Assembly (NCBI GenBank): GCA_017999235.1 | Contig: JAGOBN010000078.1 | Coordinates: forward strand, 1 to 10,195 | Origin: Anaerolineales bacterium | Lineage (GTDB): Bacteria; Chloroflexota; Anaerolineae; Anaerolineales; UBA6663 | Length of the DNA: 10,195 nt | Reading direction: 5' to 3' | Shown: in pieces, positions 6,698 through 10,195 of the stretch | Position numbering within the stretch: the stretch's first letter is position 1 | Layout: each line of letters begins with the position of its first letter | Notes under the pieces: model-generated | Told to the model about the DNA's origin: nothing | The model's database searches: none | Seen by the model: only the letters and a program-made list of their open reading frames with translations | Translations under genes and position numbers: made by a program

Positions 6698-7147
6698 ATG
6701 ACTGACTCACAAGGGTGGCTTCGGAATGACAGCGGAAGACGAGGGCGCCAGGTGATGGCCGCCAGCGTCATTTTGAGCCTGAGCCTGGCGCTGGCCGGCA
6801 CCGCGCCGCCGGCCAGCCACGCCGGCCGTCACAGCGGACAATCCCGCTACCGGCCGGCTGAGCTGTGGCTCTGGGCGGCGGCCCGCTGTGATTATGCGTG
6901 GATGGATTACCTGGCGCCGGGCGTGCTCATCGTTTTTGGTGGCAAGGCCGACAAAGCGGCCAAGCTATGTGGAGATTCACGGCTAAGATTGCCGGTCGGC
7001 TGGACGCACGAAAGATATACGTCGATGGCTTGCGCGGCCATCTGGAGATTCTGCCTGATATTCCACCTGTCGGACACCGGCGTCATTTACGTTATCCGGG
7101 CGATTCCCTTGCCGGAGGATGGCGCCGGCCCCGGCCCGCTTAGTTGA
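6698..7147 (+). CDS. Putative secreted protein of unknown type (possibly degraded)
   Basis: From ATG 6698, with GAGAGGG nine bases upstream as a modest ribosome site, the frame gives 149 residues. The N-terminus looks like a signal peptide: basic RRGRQ, a hydrophobic core MAASVILSLSLALAG (20-34), and a likely SHA-type cleavage near residue 42. The mature part, about 107 residues, matches no family I recognise. It has three cysteines and several tryptophans (WLWAAARCDYAW, GWTHERY, AIWRFC). From about 6960 the neighbouring plus frame also reads protein-like (FTAKIAGRLDARKIYVDGLRGHLEI), so a frameshift near there is possible and the 3' half may not be the original protein. The longer ATG at 6668 would bury the signal peptide. 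Confidence 0.4.
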   Translation: MTDSQGWLRNDSGRRGRQVMAASVILSLSLALAGTAPPASHAGRHSGQSRYRPAELWLWAAARCDYAWMDYLAPGVLIVFGGKADKAAKLCGDSRLRLPVGWTHERYTSMACAAIWRFCLIFHLSDTGVIYVIRAIPLPEDGAGPGPLS

Positions 7148-7188
7148 CACGGCCAGTTGCGCCGAGTCCATTAGAAAGGAATACGCTT

Positions 7189-7425
7189 ATGACGCCATCA
7201 CAATCACCGACCCCGCAAAGCTGCAACACGCTGGGGTTATCTATTTCGCAGTTACAGGCAATGAGCCTCCGCGAGTTGAAAGAACTGTACCTGTCGCTCC
7301 CCAGTGGAAGCAGAGAAAGGCATTTGTTGGAGAACGACTTGTTCAAGGCCAACAAGTTCGTGGCGCTGCTGGCGTCTCTGATGGCGGACGGATTGGCAGC
7401 GGCCCCGAAGAATCCAACCGACTAG
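7189..7425 (+). CDS. Small hypothetical protein (78 residues)
   Basis: AAAGGA at 7175-7180 with eight bases of spacing precedes ATG 7189, one of the better start signals in this zone. The product is polar with a helical middle (SISQLQAMSLRELKELYLSL) and a hydrophobic C-terminal helix (KFVALLASLMADGLAAA), and ends at TAG 7423-7425. The other plus-strand frame over the same bases is longer but reads as low-quality sequence here, so this frame is preferred. It ends only a few bases before the zincin-motif fragment, which suggests the two belonged to one mobile-element module. No family was recognised. Confidence 0.5.
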   Translation: MTPSQSPTPQSCNTLGLSISQLQAMSLRELKELYLSLPSGSRERHLLENDLFKANKFVALLASLMADGLAAAPKNPTD

Positions 7426-7575
7426 GCTGCGTCCGCAAGGGACAGGTAGAGTTTATTGAGGACGGCCGGGCTATCGTCCGGTTGTTCCAAGCCTCCGACA
7501 TTTCCACGCTGGCGCACGAAACCGGCCACATATTCCGGCGCGACCTTACCCGCCTGGCCCGTGAGACGGGGATGC
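7426..7575 (+). pseudogene. Fragment with HExxH zincin motif, like phage/plasmid polyvalent proteins
   Basis: About 50 residues resemble a recurring segment of very large phage or conjugative-element proteins: GQVEFIEDGRAIVRLF, then ASDISTLAHETGHIFRRDL. The HETGH (codons 7515-7529) fits the zinc-binding HExxH of metallopeptidase-like domains, and the preceding D-x-S-T-L is typical of those segments. The frame extends upstream to 7119 and downstream to 7655, but those parts do not look like the same protein: upstream it overlaps the small gene at 7189, and after RLARETGML the sequence turns non-descript. I therefore treat it as a remnant. If translated alone it would lack a full catalytic domain. 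The family resemblance is from memory and needs a profile search. Confidence 0.45.
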
Positions 7576-7744
7576 TCCATTTATTGGTTGGTGATAATTC
7601 AACGGCGGGGTTAAGTACGCCAATGGGTATAGCTTGTGAGCAAAAAAGGGGGTGAAATCTTCGACAAAGTTTGGCAGTTTTGCTCGTTGCCCAGCCCTTA
7701 TTTTGTCAGTGGGTGGTCTTAGGCATTGGGAAAGATAATGACTC
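7576..7744. other. Non-coding stretch at the left flank of the transposase remnant
   Basis: I see no gene. The segment is less GC-rich than the window and contains a run of A followed by G (CAAAAAAGGGGG, 7641-7652). It should contain the lost 3' end of the IS-like element, but I could not match any terminal inverted repeat to the other side. Confidence 0.4.
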
Positions 7745-8762
7745 CTTGACGGTCCACCGATGGTTGGTTAATCCGGCGGCTTGCACCGAGGTCTGAAGCG
7801 GACTTGAGCCGAGCAAAGCGTGACGTTCGACGCGGACGAGGCGGCGGCGATACCGTTGATCAACTGGCCGTACAAAAGCCCGGCGCGGAGTTGTCAATGG
7901 TGGGTACGTTGGCCCAGCGGCGTCACCCAGTCGCCGAAATGGGCGGTGAGCGCGTAAAAATAGAGCTCAGCGAGCGCATGGACTACGGCGTGCGCGGTGG
8001 CTTGCGTTCGCGGACCCAACTTAAGAACGGGGATCAACTTGGTTGGGGCGCCTAAGGCGCTCCAGACCCAAAGGTGCTCAGCACTTTGGCGGGTCTTGGT
8101 GCAAATCTCATCGAGTTGGACTTGAAGTAGTTTCAAGCTACAAAAGAAGTGCTCATGTAACGTGGTGGCCTGCAAGCCGGCGCGGCGCGGCGTTTGCGGC
8201 CAGGTGCGTAGAGTAAATTCGCTATGGCCGAAGATGCGGGTCGCGGCGCCGATGCTGACCCCTTCGGCCAGGGCCGTGAGCACTTCCGCGACGCGATCGG
8301 CGGGTGTTTCAGGCGATACAAGATCGTGCCCGCACGGACACTGAATTTCGTCCGACAAGCTTGGCAGCGCAAATCCTGAATACGTTCATGCCTACCATGG
8401 TGGCCGCAGCCGACCAAGGCATGAATCTGGTCACACTTGCACCGCACTGCGTGCGGCGCAGTGCAGGTGTCAGTGATCCCAAAGTACAGGCAGCCAGAAT
8501 TGGGACAGGCATAGCCGGCGGTGGCCAGACGCTTCTTTGAGCCGCGTGGGCTTTTGATCTGCGGATAAGGCCGGGGGAGTGGGCGATGATGGGGTCCCTC
8601 CAGGTGCGCTGCCCGACACTTTGGGCAATCGTCCGAAGTGCGGGGCTTGAGCTTACTGCAGGCCCGATCTCTGGCGGAAGCCGGCCTATGAAGGACTATC
8701 CAGGTCAGTCCGGCGACCATCACGATCAGGAGAATGAATTTCCAGGCTTCTTGCCCAATCAT
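7745..8762 (-). pseudogene. IS1-like DDE transposase pseudogene (zinc-ribbon N-terminus)
   Basis: On the minus strand the gene begins at ATG 8762 with GAGGTGAG just upstream. A hydrophobic N-terminal segment (WKFILLIVMVAGLTWIVL) is followed by paired cysteines (CPKC, CPNSGC, CQAC), a zinc-ribbon-like DNA-binding part with GRHERIQDLRCQACRTKFS, then in the next frame a helix-turn-helix (SIGAATRIFGHSEFTLRTW) and the start of the DDE core: LDE (D codon 8110-8112), LWVWSALGAPTKLIPVLKLGPRTQ. Lesions: one base missing at 8307-8309 (AAA where AAAA would keep LKTPADRVAEVL in frame); an in-frame deletion near 7968 joining VVHALA to ELYFYALTAHFG, removing the segment where the second catalytic Asp belongs; another one-base shift near 7858 before RYRRRLVRVERHALLGSS; and loss of the C-terminus after TNHRWTV (about 7745). 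It cannot make an active enzyme. Placement near IS1 is from remembered motifs. Confidence 0.82.
8444..8464. repeat. Short palindrome inside the transposase pseudogene
   Basis: GCACTGCG and CGCAGTGC are perfect 8-base arms around TGCGG. It interrupts the segment between YFGITD and IHALVG of the transposase with about a dozen extra residues, without breaking the frame, and may be a small palindromic insertion. Confidence 0.55.
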
Positions 8763-8976
8763 GCTCACCTCGGCTGGCATGCGGATGAGTGAGGATGAGC
8801 GAGAGCAAGGGTTCGTAAAGTTCCGGGAATTATCTCCAGCGGATAGTGGGACGATCCGGCGCCCGAAACGACCCTTGTGTTTACAGAATGTCGAGCCAAA
8901 CAGGGATGCCCAGTAACTAAACTAGAACCAGCACGACTTATTAGAACTTAGAAACCACTTTTGTTTGGTTTTATTA
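8763..8976. other. Intergenic region upstream of the heme-sensor kinase
   Basis: There is no convincing gene in these 214 bases. The last 60 are AT-rich compared with the window and probably contain the kinase promoter, but I find no clear -10/-35 pair. A weak AT-rich hairpin, AAACCA and TGGTTT (8952-8957 and 8966-8971), lies directly in front of the ATG at 8977, and no Shine-Dalgarno sequence is visible there. The right end of the IS-like element presumably lies in this stretch. Confidence 0.4.
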
Positions 8977-10195
8977 ATGGCGATCTACAAATTCTCCCAG
9001 CTCCGAACACAACTTGCCGTCGGGGTGGGGTTACCCGTGTTCCTGGCCTTGACCGGCCTCGGCATCATCCATTACGCCCGCGAACGCCATCTGGTGGAGC
9101 AGCAGATCAGTGAAAGCGCCATCCAACTCGGCCAGATCGTGACCGGCAGCCTGCGCCACGCCATGTTGACCAAGGATCGTAAGACCTTGGCCGCCATCGT
9201 GAGTGACGTCGGCCAAAACGAGACCGTGCAGCGCCTGCAGCTCATTAACCGCCGCGGCCAGGTCATCGCCGACAGCGCCGGCAACGCCACCGGCCAGACC
9301 TTCGTCAAGGACAGTTCCGGTTGCGTGGAGTGTCATCGCTACCCGGCTGAGGTCCGCCCGCGCGTCACCACCTTGACCGCCGCGGACGGAACGCTGCGGG
9401 CCGTGGCCCCGATTGCCAACGCGCAGCCGTGCCAGCAGTGTCATCCACCAGAGCAAACGCATCTCGGGGTGGTCGTCTTGGATACGCCCACCCTCCTGCT
9501 CCAACAGCATGCGCTGGAAGACCTTGGGGGCGATGTGTTGTTATCCGCGGCGTTCACCGTGCTGGTCTCAGCGGGGTTGAGCTTTAGCGTGGATCGGCTC
9601 GTCATTCGGCGGGTGGAGGCTTTCCGGGCGCCCCTGGCGCAGTTAGCCGCCGGTGACTTCACCGCCCGGCTGCCGCGAAATGGCCCGGACGAGATCGGCC
9701 AACTGGCCCAGGCCTTCAATAACATGGCCGCCAAGGTGGAGGCTTATACCCAAGAGCAAGCCAAGCGCGGCGCCCTGCGCCAAGCGGCCATCGTGGAGGA
9801 ACGCGAACGGATCGCGCGCGAACTACACGATGGTATTGCCCAGCTGCTTGGCTACTTCAACACCAAGCTGGCGGCCGCCCAGCTCCTCCTGCAAAAAAAG
9901 CAGATCGGCGCCGCGGCCGAAAACCTGGCCACGCTGGAAGCCGCCACCCAGACCGTGGCGGGCGATGTGCGTCTGGCCATTCTGGGCTTGCGCCTATCCA
10001 GCCAGATCACCAACGGCCTGATACCCACACTGAGTGAGTATGTGGACCAGTTCGGCCGGCTGAGCCAGCTGCCGGTGGAGTTGATCATTTCGCCGGAGAC
10101 CGCCGAGCTCAAGCTGGATCCCGAAACCGAGGTCCAGGCCTTGCGCATCCTACAGGAGGCCTTGAGCAATATCCACAAGCATGCCGCCGCCGGCC
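8977..10195 (+). CDS. Sensor histidine kinase with two c-type heme motifs (NarX/HisKA_3 class), 3' end outside window
   Basis: The frame is open from ATG 8977 to the right edge (406 codons). TM1 is about residues 13-31. An extracytoplasmic sensor (about 33-185) carries two CxxCH motifs, CVECH (C116, C119, H120) and CQQCH (C152, C155, H156); in exported proteins such motifs attach heme c covalently. TM2 (about 186-206) is followed by HAMP (about 208-262, with PLAQLAAGDF and DEIGQLAQAFNNMA), then HisKA_3 with H284 in RERIARELHDGIAQLL and the N box QEALSNIHKH (N398) of the ATPase. The G boxes lie past the edge. Layout and dimerisation motif match the NarX/LiaS class, so the partner should be a NarL-type regulator, perhaps just beyond the window or the one at 542. 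Heme suggests sensing of redox state, O2 or NO; that is inference. The start has no ribosome site, but the next residues lead directly into TM1. Confidence 0.92.
   Translation, partial: MAIYKFSQLRTQLAVGVGLPVFLALTGLGIIHYARERHLVEQQISESAIQLGQIVTGSLRHAMLTKDRKTLAAIVSDVGQNETVQRLQLINRRGQVIADSAGNATGQTFVKDSSGCVECHRYPAEVRPRVTTLTAADGTLRAVAPIANAQPCQQCHPPEQTHLGVVVLDTPTLLLQQHALEDLGGDVLLSAAFTVLVSAGLSFSVDRLVIRRVEAFRAPLAQLAAGDFTARLPRNGPDEIGQLAQAFNNMAAKVEAYTQEQAKRGALRQAAIVEERERIARELHDGIAQLLGYFNTKLAAAQLLLQKKQIGAAAENLATLEAATQTVAGDVRLAILGLRLSSQITNGLIPTLSEYVDQFGRLSQLPVELIISPETAELKLDPETEVQALRILQEALSNIHKHAAAG

Noticed and set aside
7144..7172. TTGACA at 7144-7149 as a promoter for the small gene at 7189
   Set aside because: At 17 bases of spacing the -10 would be TCCATT, matching TATAAT at only three positions. 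The exact -35 alone is not enough.
8304..8916. Plus-strand ORFs opposite the transposase
   Set aside because: The zinc-ribbon and helix-turn-helix blocks are on the minus strand; the plus frames are short and without motifs.

Overview
The window is GC-rich and uses GCCGGC-type hexamers very heavily. Gene style suggests a Chloroflexota (Anaerolineae-like) bacterium: NarL-type two-component systems with multi-domain sensors, and a zinc-ribbon DDE transposase with a hydrophobic N-terminus that I recall from that phylum. The phylum call is inference from memory, not a computed placement.

Left part (1-4000): the end of an alpha/beta-hydrolase-like gene is followed by a well-formed two-component operon. 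This has a TATAAT box, a NarL/LuxR-type response regulator and, 5 bases later, a 739-residue membrane histidine kinase (Cache-like sensor, HAMP, two PAS domains, HisKA_3 and ATPase domains). A small multi-pass membrane protein follows directly, and a strong intrinsic terminator at 3974-4000 closes the unit.

Middle (4088-6700): a lipoprotein carries three in-frame copies of a 12-residue repeat. It is followed by a tandem DJ-1/PfpI-family gene that looks dead. Its first domain lacks the nucleophilic cysteine, one extra base at about 5711 breaks the frame just before the cysteine of the second domain, and the 3' end is lost at about 5900. There it abuts the truncated end of an opposite-strand, overlapping pair of unrecognised genes (6480 to about 5907). 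This looks like a rearrangement scar.

Right-middle (6698-8760): an accessory zone in decay. It holds a putative secreted protein of unknown type, a 78-residue small protein with a good ribosome site, a fragment with an HETGH zincin motif like those in phage or plasmid polyvalent proteins, and a minus-strand IS1-like transposase pseudogene with two frameshifts, an internal deletion, a palindromic insertion and a missing C-terminus.

Right edge (8977-10195): the start of a second membrane histidine kinase of the NarX/HisKA_3 class. Its extracytoplasmic sensor has two CxxCH c-type heme motifs, so it is probably a heme-based redox or gas sensor. The gene runs off the window before the rest of its ATPase domain. 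This kinase is the most interesting functional element. No RNA genes, CRISPR array, or complete phage or defence system were found.
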